The position numbers and the translations under genes were made by a program. Below are positions 24,358 through 32,889 of a DNA stretch of 64,000 nucleotides, piece by piece. Under the pieces are notes generated by a model. That model made no database searches. It saw only the letters and a list, made by a program, of their open reading frames with translations, and had not been told where the DNA came from. Source of the DNA: Gemmatimonadota bacterium (GTDB lineage: Bacteria; Gemmatimonadota; Gemmatimonadetes; Gemmatimonadales; Gemmatimonadaceae); NCBI GenBank assembly GCA_028287305.1, contig JAQBPX010000002.1, forward strand, positions 186,001 through 250,000. The letters are read 5' to 3'. Numbering within the stretch: the first letter of the stretch is position 1; each line of letters starts with the position of its first letter.

Positions 24358-27333
24358 GTGGCGGAACGTCGCGCGTCCCTGCTTCCCGTCGCGCTCGCCG
24401 CGGTGAGGCTCGGGCTTCCCGCATCGGAGGGGGCCCAGCGAGACGCGCTGATCGAGCAGGCCATCGCGCTCGTCGCGGCCAACCTGCGCGGCGACGATCG
24501 CATCGCGCGCGATGACGACGACGTGCTGCTCCTGCTCCCGGGCGCGGGCGCTCGCGAGGCATACGACGTCTCGATCCGCCTCGCCGCGGCCGTCCGCGGG
24601 CATCCCTTTGCGGGCATGGGCGGCGGCGGCGAGCAGATCACCCTCGCCTCGGGCATCGCGGCGGTGCCGGAGCATCCGGGCGAGGTGGCGCACCTCATCC
24701 AGCTCTCGCGCTCGGCCCGCGACGCGGTACTCGCCACCGGTGGCGACGGCGCGGCCATCGCGCCCACTCGCAGTGGCGAGCAGCCCGAGCGCCCGCTCGA
24801 CATCGAGCGCTTCGCCGGCCGCGCGGAGCAGCGCAACTCACTGGTGCATGCGCTCGACGACGCCGTGCAGGGCCGGCCGCGCGTGGTCGCCGTGCTCGGC
24901 GAGCTGGGATTCGGGACCGCTGCGCTCATTCGCCAGCTCGAGCCCGAGATTCGCCTGCGTGGCGGCTCCCTGGTCACCGGCCACGCGCGCGAGAGCGACG
25001 TGCGCGCGCCGTACGGGGTCTGGGCCGAGGTGCTGAACGCGCTGCGCAGGCTGCCGGACCCGCCGCAGCGCTCGTGGCGCGAGCTGCAGCACCTGGTGCC
25101 CGCGCTCGTGCTGGATGGCGCGACCGTCGAGGAGCGCACCGGCAGCAAGTATCGCCTGCTCGAGGAAGTGTCGGACTACATCCGCCTCGTGGCGGAGGGA
25201 CGACCGCTGGTGCTGGTGCTCGACGACATGCACTGGGCGGACGACGTCTCGTGGGACATGCTGGAGCACCTCATCCGCCAGCTCGATGGCGAGCGCGTGC
25301 TGCTCTGCCTCACCCTGCGCACCGACCCCGCCTTCGTGGAATCGGCCGAGCGCCTGCAGGCGCTCGTGCGCGGCGACCTGGTGCAGGAACTGCGGCTCTC
25401 GCGCCTCACGCGCGACGAGGTGAAGCGCTGGCTCGAGGCGGTGCTGCACCACCAGATGGTGGGACGCGAGCTGCTCGCCTTCCTCTACCGGCATACCGAG
25501 GGCAATCCCTTCTTCGTCGCGCAGCTGCTGCGCACCCTGATCGAGGAAGGCGCGCTCTGGCAGGGCGTGGACCAGTGGGAGTGGACGCCCGTGTCGGAGC
25601 TCCGCTTCCCGCCCGGGCTCACCGCGCTGCTCGCGCGACGCCTCGGCCGGCTGTCGAGCAGCACGCAGGCGGTGCTCACCGCCGCGGCGGTGGTGGGGCG
25701 CGCCTTCGACGTGGGACTCGTGGTGCAGTCCGGCGCGGGGAGCGAGCCCGCGGTGAGGCTCGCGCTCAGCGAGGGGATCGCCGCCGGCGTGCTGCACACG
25801 GCGGCCGAGCGTCGCGGTGGCACCTACCGCTTTGCGCACGAGGCGATGGCGAGCGTGCTGCTCGGCACCACCCCGCCGGAGCAGCGGCGCCAGCTCCACG
25901 AGCGCGTGGCCCAGGTGCTGGAGCGGCGCGGCTCGATCGACGCGACCGAAGTGGCGATGCACTGGGATCGCGCGCTGCGCGCCCCCGACGCCTATCGCAG
26001 CGCGCTGCGCGCAGCGATCCATGCGGAATCGGTCTACGCGCACTCGATCGCCAGCGCGCTGCTCCAGGTGGCGGTCCGCAACGCGGGCTCGCCGGCCGAG
26101 CTGGCGGAGACGCGCGTGCGCCTGGCGCAGATCGCCGAGGCGCTGGGACGCTACGACGAGGCCGAGGAGCTCTGCGACCTCGCGATCGAGTGGTTCGCCG
26201 GCCAGGGCGACCAGCGTCGCGCGCTCACCCTTCGGCGCATGCGCGAGCGCGCGCGCAAGGAGCTGGGGCAGCCGGCGCCGATCACCCTCGAGGCGCTCCA
26301 GGCGCTCGACGTGGAGGCGGCGCGCATCGGGCTGGACACGGAGCGGGTGGCGATCCTCACGCTGCTCTCGCAGACGTACGGCCGGCTCGGCGACCCGGCC
26401 AGCGCGGAGCGCATCGCGACGGAGACCGTGGCGATGGCGGAACGCATCGGAGACCCGTCACTGCTCGCGGAGGCGCTGAACCGCCTGGCGATCACGCTGG
26501 AGAACGAGGCGCCGGCGCGGGCGCGCGAGAATTACCAGCGCGCGCTGCAGATCTTCCAGGCGGCGGGCGACGTGCGTGGGCAGGCGCGATGCTGGAACAA
26601 CCTCGGCATCGTGGGGCAGACGGAGATGCGCGTGGACGAGGCGCGCGAGGCGCTCACCACGGCGATCGCGCTGGCGCGTGCGGCGGGAATGCCGGACCTG
26701 TGGGGAACCGCCGCGCTCAACCTGGGAGTGATGGCGAACAAGGCGGGAGACTACGATCGCGCTCGCGAGCTGTTCGGCGAGGCGCTCGCGCTGTTCGCGG
26801 CGGTGAAGAACAGCGAGCTCCAGCTGTATGCCCTCTACAACATGGCGAACGTCGAGCGAGAGCGGGGCGCGTTCGATTCGGCATCTGAGTTATATGAAGC
26901 GACGAGCTCGCTTGCGAAGCGAATCGGGGCCGCCGACGTGGAGATTGGGGCGCTGGCGGGTGAGGGACTTTGTCACTTGGAGATGGGCCGGCTGGACGTT
27001 GCCCGTGGGCCGCTCAAGCAGATGGAAGCTCGACTTGGCGATCGAAGCGACTGGTTCCAGGGGCGAGAGCTGGTGGAGACCTTCCGGGTTCGACTGGCCG
27101 TTGCCGAAGGGGAACCGGACATCGCACTGGAGCGTTTCCGGACGGCGCACGCCATGGCTGAAGGGGCCGATCTCTATAGCGCAGCGTGGCTTACGGCAGC
27201 TTGCGCAGACGTCATGATGCCGCTGGACCCGGAGGGGGTGAGGGCACGGGTAGGCAGCTATGGCGACCGCGTGGAGAGTCTGGGGTACATCGAACTCACG
27301 AGGCGCTACCAGACCCTTCTGGGGAGCGGCTAG
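24358..27333 (+). CDS. Degenerate GGDEF-pseudo-STAND ATPase-TPR protein
   Basis: A 991-residue protein in three parts. Residues about 1-140 resemble a GGDEF (diguanylate cyclase) domain (LIEQAIALVAANL, VLLLLPG, ITLASGIAAVPEHPGE), but the signature is DDDDV at 52-56. Residues about 150-480 match an AAA_16/MalT-like ATPase (FAGRAEQRNSLVHALDDA), but the P-loop reads G181-E-L-G-F-G-T187-A with the Lys and Thr lost; Walker B is intact (D289-D290). Residues about 540-991 are TPR-like repeats. No C-terminal helix-turn-helix is seen. The GTG start lacks a ribosome-binding site, and the frame is coding-like back to about 24289, so a rare upstream start (CTG or ATA) is possible. Probably a scaffold or signalling protein. 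Confidence 0.8.
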   Translation: MAERRASLLPVALAAVRLGLPASEGAQRDALIEQAIALVAANLRGDDRIARDDDDVLLLLPGAGAREAYDVSIRLAAAVRGHPFAGMGGGGEQITLASGIAAVPEHPGEVAHLIQLSRSARDAVLATGGDGAAIAPTRSGEQPERPLDIERFAGRAEQRNSLVHALDDAVQGRPRVVAVLGELGFGTAALIRQLEPEIRLRGGSLVTGHARESDVRAPYGVWAEVLNALRRLPDPPQRSWRELQHLVPALVLDGATVEERTGSKYRLLEEVSDYIRLVAEGRPLVLVLDDMHWADDVSWDMLEHLIRQLDGERVLLCLTLRTDPAFVESAERLQALVRGDLVQELRLSRLTRDEVKRWLEAVLHHQMVGRELLAFLYRHTEGNPFFVAQLLRTLIEEGALWQGVDQWEWTPVSELRFPPGLTALLARRLGRLSSSTQAVLTAAAVVGRAFDVGLVVQSGAGSEPAVRLALSEGIAAGVLHTAAERRGGTYRFAHEAMASVLLGTTPPEQRRQLHERVAQVLERRGSIDATEVAMHWDRALRAPDAYRSALRAAIHAESVYAHSIASALLQVAVRNAGSPAELAETRVRLAQIAEALGRYDEAEELCDLAIEWFAGQGDQRRALTLRRMRERARKELGQPAPITLEALQALDVEAARIGLDTERVAILTLLSQTYGRLGDPASAERIATETVAMAERIGDPSLLAEALNRLAITLENEAPARARENYQRALQIFQAAGDVRGQARCWNNLGIVGQTEMRVDEAREALTTAIALARAAGMPDLWGTAALNLGVMANKAGDYDRARELFGEALALFAAVKNSELQLYALYNMANVERERGAFDSASELYEATSSLAKRIGAADVEIGALAGEGLCHLEMGRLDVARGPLKQMEARLGDRSDWFQGRELVETFRVRLAVAEGEPDIALERFRTAHAMAEGADLYSAAWLTAACADVMMPLDPEGVRARVGSYGDRVESLGYIELTRRYQTLLGSG

Positions 27334-27599
27334 CGCAGGGGTCCTGCGCTCGCGCCCGCCGGCCGTGATGGCACTATGGGTCGCTCCGACATCAGTCCGG
27401 ACTGGGCTCGAGCGAAATCTCCCCCTGGTGACTCAGGTCACCGCGCCAATGATGGCTCTGGCGGCATTTACTATCCGGCGGTAATATGGCTTGACGGGAA
27501 TCCCATCAGGGACGCCCGCGAACCGCCGATTTTCCCATGAAGATGCGTCGAGGAGCGAATGTCTCCTGGCCTGCATCTCCGCACGGGTCGACGAAGACT

Positions 27600-28205
27600 A
27601 TGCGCCGCTCATTCTCGTATCTCCTCGCTGGTGCCGCCGCTGTCCTGGCCGTTTCGTGCAGCGACAGCATCCAGCCGCCCGTTGCGGCTACCGGTTCCAT
27701 CGCACTTGCATCGAAGGGCGGCACCCCGCCAGGACTCACCACGTCGTTCACGCTGACTTCGGCCGGCGGAACGTACTACATGGGTAACCCGGGCCTCGGA
27801 CTGTGGAAGCTCACCGTGCCGGCCGGCGCCGTGACGAGCAGCATCGACGCGAGCGCTGCCGTGGTCAACCGCGGCGGGCGCATCTACGTGGTCGTCTCGC
27901 AGGTGAATGGGGAGCACATCAACTTCGCGCACCCCGCGATCCTCGAGACCACGATCGATGCATCCACGCTGCGCCAGGCGCGCGGTGCGAGCTCGCTCAA
28001 CGTCCTCGCGATCCTCTACTCGACGTCCGTGGGCGGCGCGCTGAATGCCGACCAGCCGACGCACCTCGACCTCGGCACCGGTCGCCTCTGGCGCGAAGTG
28101 ACGCACTTCAGCGGCTACAGCGTTCACTCCGGCCGCTGGGTCGATTGCGAAGCCAACCCGAGCGATCCCGAGTGCCCGCTCCCCGGCGAAGTCATCGCCA
28201 ACTGA
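27600..28205 (+). CDS. Lipoprotein of unknown function
   Basis: A 201-residue lipoprotein: basic MRRSF, hydrophobic stretch and a lipobox-like LAVSC with Cys20. The mature part is beta-rich (GGTYYMGNPGLGLWKLTVPAGAVTSSI; GGRIYVVVSQVNG) and ends in an acidic Cys-containing tail (VDCEANPSDPECPLP), which could form a disulphide. A ZU5-like or Ig-like fold is possible from the phrase LTVPAGAV, but I am not sure. I start at 27600; the frame is open from 27537. A strong terminator follows. Confidence 0.65.
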   Translation: MRRSFSYLLAGAAAVLAVSCSDSIQPPVAATGSIALASKGGTPPGLTTSFTLTSAGGTYYMGNPGLGLWKLTVPAGAVTSSIDASAAVVNRGGRIYVVVSQVNGEHINFAHPAILETTIDASTLRQARGASSLNVLAILYSTSVGGALNADQPTHLDLGTGRLWREVTHFSGYSVHSGRWVDCEANPSDPECPLPGEVIAN

Positions 28206-28225
28206 GCCAGCGCTCCCGAAGTACC

Positions 28226-28262
28226 CGACGCCCCGCCGACCTCGGCGGGGCGTCGTGCTTTT
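28226..28262 (+). terminator. Rho-independent terminator
   Basis: cgacgccccgccga (28226-28239) pairs perfectly with tcggcggggcgtcg (28242-28255); with a realistic loop the stem is still about 12 bp. It is followed by tgctttt. It ends the lipoprotein gene. Confidence 0.85.
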
Positions 28263-28548
28263 GTGCCCTGCGTCACACAGTCGCGATGCGCGGCGGGCAC
28301 GTCCATCGCACGTGACCTTTTGCGGGGAACGACGGTTGTATCAGCAGGCGCACGAATGTGGCATGCCCGTTGCCTTTCCAGCCGCCACTGAAGCCCTCGC
28401 TACCCGTGGAACCGAAGTGCCCGTGCAGGATATCACCTGTGCTGGCGCTCTCTCCCTCTCGCGGCGCGGGTTGAAACCGAACGCTGGATTCGCGCGTCGA
28501 GAGGGCAGGCTCATGAAGTCGCAGGACACGTTTCACGAAGGAGGGGTT

Positions 28549-29088
28549 ATGGAAGTCCTCGTCATGCTCGAGGAGAACCCCGATCACTCGCCAGTGCTGG
28601 CGCACGTCAACTCCGTGCCGAGCTCGCTGTTCAACGAGAAGCCGTCACGGGAGATCGTGACGCTCTACGGGGCCCCGAGCGTGGAGTCACTCGCACTTGC
28701 ACTGGCAGCAGCGGTGGAATGTCACCGCGTCAACGATGGTAGCGCTGACGCCATTCGCCATCTGGGTGTGTGGCCGGAGCGCGGAGCCATTGGGGATGCG
28801 GCCTGGCGGGATGCCGTATCGGGACAGCTGGTAACGCAGGACCTGGAAATTCCGCTCGAGATCCTTCACAGCACGGCCGCGAAGCTGTTGTCCGAATGTG
28901 GGCAGCTGATCCGTCGCCTCGCTGCGGGACTCTCGATGCCTGACTGGCCCGAAGGGGCTCGCCGGGCTATCAACATCACCATTGGACCCGTAGTCGGCCT
29001 TACCGCACCCGTCTTCGCCCCGCTCGAGCACGTGCTCGACTCGCTGCGTGAAGCCGACGGTCTCGCCTACGACTACGACGGAGAATGA
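28549..29088 (+). CDS. Hypothetical protein, 179 residues
   Basis: No family recognised. A soluble alpha/beta-looking protein (MEVLVMLEENPDHSPVLAHVNSVP...; ESLALALAAAVECHRVNDG; LEILHSTAAKLLSECGQLIRRLAAGL) with an acidic C-terminus (YDYDGE). I choose ATG 28549 because it has a near-perfect AAGGAGG four bases upstream, the best Shine-Dalgarno match in the area; ATG 28513 in the same frame also has a weaker GAGGG. A UUCG hairpin follows. It lies in the same direction as a small gene and the EF-G2 gene. Confidence 0.65.
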   Translation: MEVLVMLEENPDHSPVLAHVNSVPSSLFNEKPSREIVTLYGAPSVESLALALAAAVECHRVNDGSADAIRHLGVWPERGAIGDAAWRDAVSGQLVTQDLEIPLEILHSTAAKLLSECGQLIRRLAAGLSMPDWPEGARRAINITIGPVVGLTAPVFAPLEHVLDSLREADGLAYDYDGE

Positions 29089-29119
29089 CAATCGAACGCT
29101 GATTCGTCAGGTGCAGGAC

Positions 29120-29149
29120 ACACGGGGACGCCTTCGGGCGTCCCCGTGT
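29120..29149 (+). terminator. Hairpin with UUCG tetraloop
   Basis: acacggggacgcc (29120-29132) and ggcgtccccgtgt (29137-29149) form a perfect 13-bp stem closed by the very stable C(UUCG)G loop. There is no T-run after it. Likely a transcript end or 3' stabiliser for the 179-residue gene. Confidence 0.7.
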
Positions 29150-29230
29150 CGCATTCGTGGCTGCGTCTGCCGGAGTTCCTCCTTGACAGTGCCACTCGCC
29201 GGGCGAATGATCTAGGGAGGAAGAGAGGCC

Positions 29231-29494
29231 ATGCCGAGACTGTCCGCCGGAACACCTGCACTGCGCCGCCCCTCGGGCGGCGAACGCGTCTTCTCCGATG
29301 CCCGCGGGCGTCTGTGGAGCGCCGCGCAACTGCGCGACGATCCCGACAACGCCATAGTCTTCGCCTGCATCAGCGATGGGCGCCAGTCTGGCCGCGCCAT
29401 CTCCGTCGAGCTGTCACTGCAGCTCCCGGACGTGGCCGACGAGACCCTGCGCAGCTGGCTCGACGCAGCCCCCCGCATCGGCCTCCTCTCCTAG
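29231..29494 (+). CDS. Small hypothetical protein, 87 residues
   Basis: An 87-residue protein with no signal peptide or membrane helix. A compact domain runs from about 18 to 68 (ERVFSDARGRLWSAAQL, AIVFACISDGRQSGRAISVEL), followed by an amphipathic helix (DETLRSWLDAAPRIG). Purine-rich AGGGAGGAAGAGAGG directly before the ATG is a strong ribosome-binding region. It lies 63 bases upstream of the EF-G2 gene and may share its transcript. No family recognised; the reading frame has normal codon character. Confidence 0.6.
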   Translation: MPRLSAGTPALRRPSGGERVFSDARGRLWSAAQLRDDPDNAIVFACISDGRQSGRAISVELSLQLPDVADETLRSWLDAAPRIGLLS

Positions 29495-29557
29495 CGCCGC
29501 ACTGCGCGACGCTCGTGATGACACGAGCCCGGCGCGGATGCGCCGAGGAGGTGATGT

Positions 29558-31654
29558 ATGCGGGACTATCGCGGATCTGACATCCGGAACATCGCAGTGG
29601 TGGGACATGGAGCGAGCGGCAAGACCAGCCTGGTCGATGCGCTCGCTTTCGTGTCTCAATCCTCCCGGCGACACGGGAGCGTACGCGACGGCACGGCACT
29701 GACCGACAGCTCACCCGAGGAACTGGAGCGCGGCTACTCCATCAACCTCGGCTGCGCATTCGCCGAGTGGAACGGCTCGAAGATCAACCTCGTGGACACC
29801 CCGGGGTTCCTCGACTTCCAGGGTGAGGCCGTGGCGGGGCTCTCCGCCGCCGACGGCGCCCTCTGCGTGGTGAGCGCCACCGCCGGCGTGGAGGTCGGCA
29901 CGGAGCGCATGTTCCGCGAGGCGGTGAAGCGGCGCGAACCTGTCCTCTTCGTGGTCACGATGATGGACAAGGAGCACGCGGACTTCGACCGCGTGTTCCA
30001 GCAGGTCAAGCAGCGGCTGAGCGCCAAGGTGATCCCCATCGAGGTGCCCGTAGGGCAGGGCGCCGACTTTCACGGCATCGTCAACCTCTTCTCGAAGAAG
30101 GCGCACGTCTACGCGCGCGGCACCAGGACCGGCAACTACGAGGAGACCGACGTCCCTCACGAGGCGCGCCCTCTCTTCGACCGCTACTATCAGGAGCTGA
30201 TCGAGACCATCGCGGCCACCGACGACTCGCTGCTCGAGCGCTACCTGGAGGGCGGCGAGATCTCGCGCGACGACGCCATTGCCGGCATGCGCGAGGCGAT
30301 GAAGCGCATGGAGCTCTTCCCGCTGTTCGTCGTCTCCAGCGAGCACATGTACGGCACCCAGGCGCTCCTCAGCACCATCGTGGAGCTCATGCCCAGCGCG
30401 TACGACATGGAGGAGCTCCATGCCTTCGTGGGGGCCGAGGGCGATCACTCCGTGGAGATTCACGCGCGCGATGACGCGCCCTTCGCCGCGCAGGTGTTCA
30501 AGACGCTCAGCGAGCCGCACGTGGGCGACGTCTCCTACTTCCGCATCCTCTCCGGCTCCCTGTCGAATGGACAGGAGGTCTACAACGCCACGCGCGACGC
30601 AACCGAGAAGTGCAACCACCTCACCATCGCGCAGGGGCGCGAGCGCCTCGAGGTGCCCATGCTGCACGCCGGCGACATCGGCTGCGTGGCCAAGTTGCGC
30701 AACACGCACACGAACGACACGCTCTCGTCCCGCGAGCATCCGGTGCGCCTGCCGCAGGTGCGCTTCCCGGAGTCGCTCATCACGATGGCGGTGCACGCGC
30801 ACGTGCACACCGACGAGGAGAAGACGCAGCAGGGGCTCCACAAGTTGCACGACGAGGATCCCACCTTCGAGGTCCACTACAACGCCGAGACGCACGAGAC
30901 GGTGGTTTCGGGCATGGGCGAGCGCCACCTCGAAGTCTCGATGGCGAAGCTCAAGCGGAAGTTCGGCGTGCAGGCCGACCTCAGCACGCCGAAGATCGCC
31001 TATCGCGAGACGATTCGCGCCAAGGCCGAGGCGCAGGGCCGCCACAAGAAGCAGACGGGCGGGCGCGGGCAGTTCGGCGACTGCTGGGTGCGCATCGCGC
31101 CGGTGGCGCGAGGGGACGGCTATGTCTTCAACGACGCGATCGTGGGCGGCGTGATCCCCGGCAAGTTCGTGCCGGCCGTGGACAAGGGAATCCAGGAGGC
31201 CGCCGTGCGCGGCGTGCTCGCCGGCTTCCCACTGGTGGACTTCAAGGTGGACCTGTTCGACGGCTCGTATCACTCCGTGGACTCGAACGAGATGTCGTTC
31301 AAGATGGCGGGGATACTCGCCTTCAAGGCGGTGGCGCAGAAGGCGAAGCCGGTGCTGCTGGAGCCGCTGGACGAGATCCAGATCACCACGCCCGACAGCT
31401 ACATGGGCGACATCCTCGGCGACCTGTCGTCACGGCGCGCGCACATCCAGGGGTCGGACTCGGAAGGCGACGGGTTCACCATCATCAAGGCGGTGATCCC
31501 ACAGAGCGAGCTGCACCTCTACGCGAGCGCGCTGCAATCCATGACCAGCGGCCACGCGATCTTCACCCGCCACTTCAAGGGCTACGAGGAGATGCCCGCG
31601 GAGGCGGCGCAGAAGGTCATTGAGACTGCGGGGGCACGGGAACTCGGGAGCTGA
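29558..31654 (+). CDS. EF-G2-type elongation factor G-like GTPase
   Basis: A 698-residue translational GTPase with all five EF-G domains. G1 is GHGASGKTS (16-24), G3 is D80-TPGF. The G2 region reads ERGYSI instead of the usual RGIT. The G4 position reads T134-M-M-D-K, where canonical EF-G has NKMD. Domains III-V are intact (GMGERHLEV, HKKQTGGRGQFG, GGVIPGKFVPAVDKGIQEA, YMGDILGDLSSRRAHIQG). The type matches EF-G-like paralogs found beside a normal EF-G in many bacteria. The start has an ideal GGAGGTGAT ribosome-binding site. It is convergent with the KamA operon. The role (translocation, recycling or regulation) is uncertain given the altered G4. Confidence 0.9.
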   Translation: MRDYRGSDIRNIAVVGHGASGKTSLVDALAFVSQSSRRHGSVRDGTALTDSSPEELERGYSINLGCAFAEWNGSKINLVDTPGFLDFQGEAVAGLSAADGALCVVSATAGVEVGTERMFREAVKRREPVLFVVTMMDKEHADFDRVFQQVKQRLSAKVIPIEVPVGQGADFHGIVNLFSKKAHVYARGTRTGNYEETDVPHEARPLFDRYYQELIETIAATDDSLLERYLEGGEISRDDAIAGMREAMKRMELFPLFVVSSEHMYGTQALLSTIVELMPSAYDMEELHAFVGAEGDHSVEIHARDDAPFAAQVFKTLSEPHVGDVSYFRILSGSLSNGQEVYNATRDATEKCNHLTIAQGRERLEVPMLHAGDIGCVAKLRNTHTNDTLSSREHPVRLPQVRFPESLITMAVHAHVHTDEEKTQQGLHKLHDEDPTFEVHYNAETHETVVSGMGERHLEVSMAKLKRKFGVQADLSTPKIAYRETIRAKAEAQGRHKKQTGGRGQFGDCWVRIAPVARGDGYVFNDAIVGGVIPGKFVPAVDKGIQEAAVRGVLAGFPLVDFKVDLFDGSYHSVDSNEMSFKMAGILAFKAVAQKAKPVLLEPLDEIQITTPDSYMGDILGDLSSRRAHIQGSDSEGDGFTIIKAVIPQSELHLYASALQSMTSGHAIFTRHFKGYEEMPAEAAQKVIETAGARELGS

Positions 31655-31673
31655 GGGGCTGAGGACTACGACG

Positions 31674-31708
31674 ACGCGGGCCCGGGACGCTGAGTCCCGG
31701 GCCCGCGT
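31674..31708. terminator. Bidirectional terminator in a nested inverted repeat
   Basis: acgcgggcccggga (31674-31687) pairs perfectly with tcccgggcccgcgt (31695-31708) with a 7-base loop, followed on the plus strand by tcctttctcctc. It is flanked by a second, wider imperfect repeat: ctcgggagctgaggggctgag on the left against an inverted ctcgggagctggggggctggg on the right, reaching about 31750. It separates the convergent EF-G2 and KamA genes. Confidence 0.75.
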
Positions 31709-31752
31709 TCCTTTCTCCTCAATTCCCCAGCCCCCCAGCTCCCGAGCCCCTG

Positions 31753-32889
31753 CTACTCGTTCCCCGCCTTCCTCCGCTTCGGGCTCGCCTTTCGCGCGGC
31801 GCGCATCGGGAGCACCTGCGGCTCCGCCGCGGGCACCGTGATCACCGGCTGCTTGTAGACGTAGCGCTCGCCGGCGTAGTTGCGGAACACCACCTCGTCC
31901 TCGTTCATCGACTCCACGTATTCCGGCAGCAGCGGCACCTTGCCCCCGCCCCCGGGCGCGTCGATCACGAAGTGCGGCACCGCCATGCCGCTCGTCCAGC
32001 CGCGCAGCGCCTGGATGATCTCGATCCCCTTCTGCACCGTGGTGCGGAAGTGCTCGCCGCCCGCGACCTGGTCCGCCATGTACAGGTAGTACGGCTTCAC
32101 GCGCGCCCGCAGGAGCTTCTGCATCAGCTCCTTCATGATCGCCGGGTCGTCGTTGATGCCGCGCAGCAGCACGGTGTGCGCGCCCAGCGGGATCCCCGCA
32201 TTCGCCAGCCGGCCGAGCGCCGCCACGGTGTCGGGCGTGAGCTCGCTCGGGTGGTTGAAGTGCGTGTTCATGTAGATGGGGTGGTACTTCTGCACCATCT
32301 CGCAGAACTCGGGGGTGATCCGCTCCGGCAGGTGCGCGGTGATGCGGCTGCCGATGCGGATGATCTCCACGTGCGGAATGGCGCGCAGCCGCTGGAAGAC
32401 GTACTCCAGCCCCCGGTCGCTCAGCATCATGTGGTCGCCACCCGAGAGGATCACGTCACGCACCTCCGGGTGCGCCGCGATGTAGTCGAACGCCGAGTCG
32501 TACTGGTTGAGCGGAATCTTCTCGGGGTCGCCCACCTTGCGGCGTCGCGTGCAGAAGCGGCAGTAGCTCGCGCACACGGGGCTCACCAGGAAGAGCACGC
32601 GGTCGGGATACCGGTGCGTGATGTTCGGCACCGGCGAGTCGCCATCCTCGTCGAGCGAGTCGATCACGCCGTCCACCACGTCCAGCTCCTGCGTGCTCGG
32701 GATGTATTGCTGCCACGCCGAGTCGCCCACTTCCTTGATCTGCTCGAGGATCTGCGGGGTGATCCGCATCTGGAAGTTCTCGAACGCGGGCTTCAGCGCC
32801 TCGACGTCGATCTGGTCGCGGCCGAACTTCTCCGCGAGCTTGTCGAGGCTGTCGACACTTCCGTGCAGGACTCGCTGCCAGTCACTCAT
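31753..32889 (-). CDS. kamA: KamA-family lysine 2,3-aminomutase (radical SAM, PLP)
   Basis: A 378-residue radical-SAM enzyme that converts L-lysine to L-beta-lysine. The cluster motif is C106-x3-C110-x2-C113 followed by TRRRK. The PLP Lys is K317 in DAPGGGGK. Two Asp residues known in clostridial lysine 2,3-aminomutase to hold substrate lysine correspond to D273 (YLYMADQ) and D310, and both are present, so lysine is the likely substrate. The length fits KamA rather than the shorter EpmB. Its start overlaps the GNAT stop by 4 bases (ATGA). It is the last gene of a four-gene operon with two ATP-grasp ligases. It ends in a basic, disordered tail. Confidence 0.93.
   Translation of the reverse strand: MSDWQRVLHGSVDSLDKLAEKFGRDQIDVEALKPAFENFQMRITPQILEQIKEVGDSAWQQYIPSTQELDVVDGVIDSLDEDGDSPVPNITHRYPDRVLFLVSPVCASYCRFCTRRRKVGDPEKIPLNQYDSAFDYIAAHPEVRDVILSGGDHMMLSDRGLEYVFQRLRAIPHVEIIRIGSRITAHLPERITPEFCEMVQKYHPIYMNTHFNHPSELTPDTVAALGRLANAGIPLGAHTVLLRGINDDPAIMKELMQKLLRARVKPYYLYMADQVAGGEHFRTTVQKGIEIIQALRGWTSGMAVPHFVIDAPGGGGKVPLLPEYVESMNEDEVVFRNYAGERYVYKQPVITVPAAEPQVLPMRAARKASPKRRKAGNE

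Noticed and set aside
29711-31273. Minus-strand ORF of 520 codons inside the EF-G2 gene
   Set aside because: Shadow frame (His/Val/Leu/Arg-rich, no motifs) opposite a fully recognisable GTPase.
31753-32889. EpmB-type EF-P lysylation enzyme instead of KamA
   Set aside because: The protein has KamA length, and there is no epmA or efp gene nearby.
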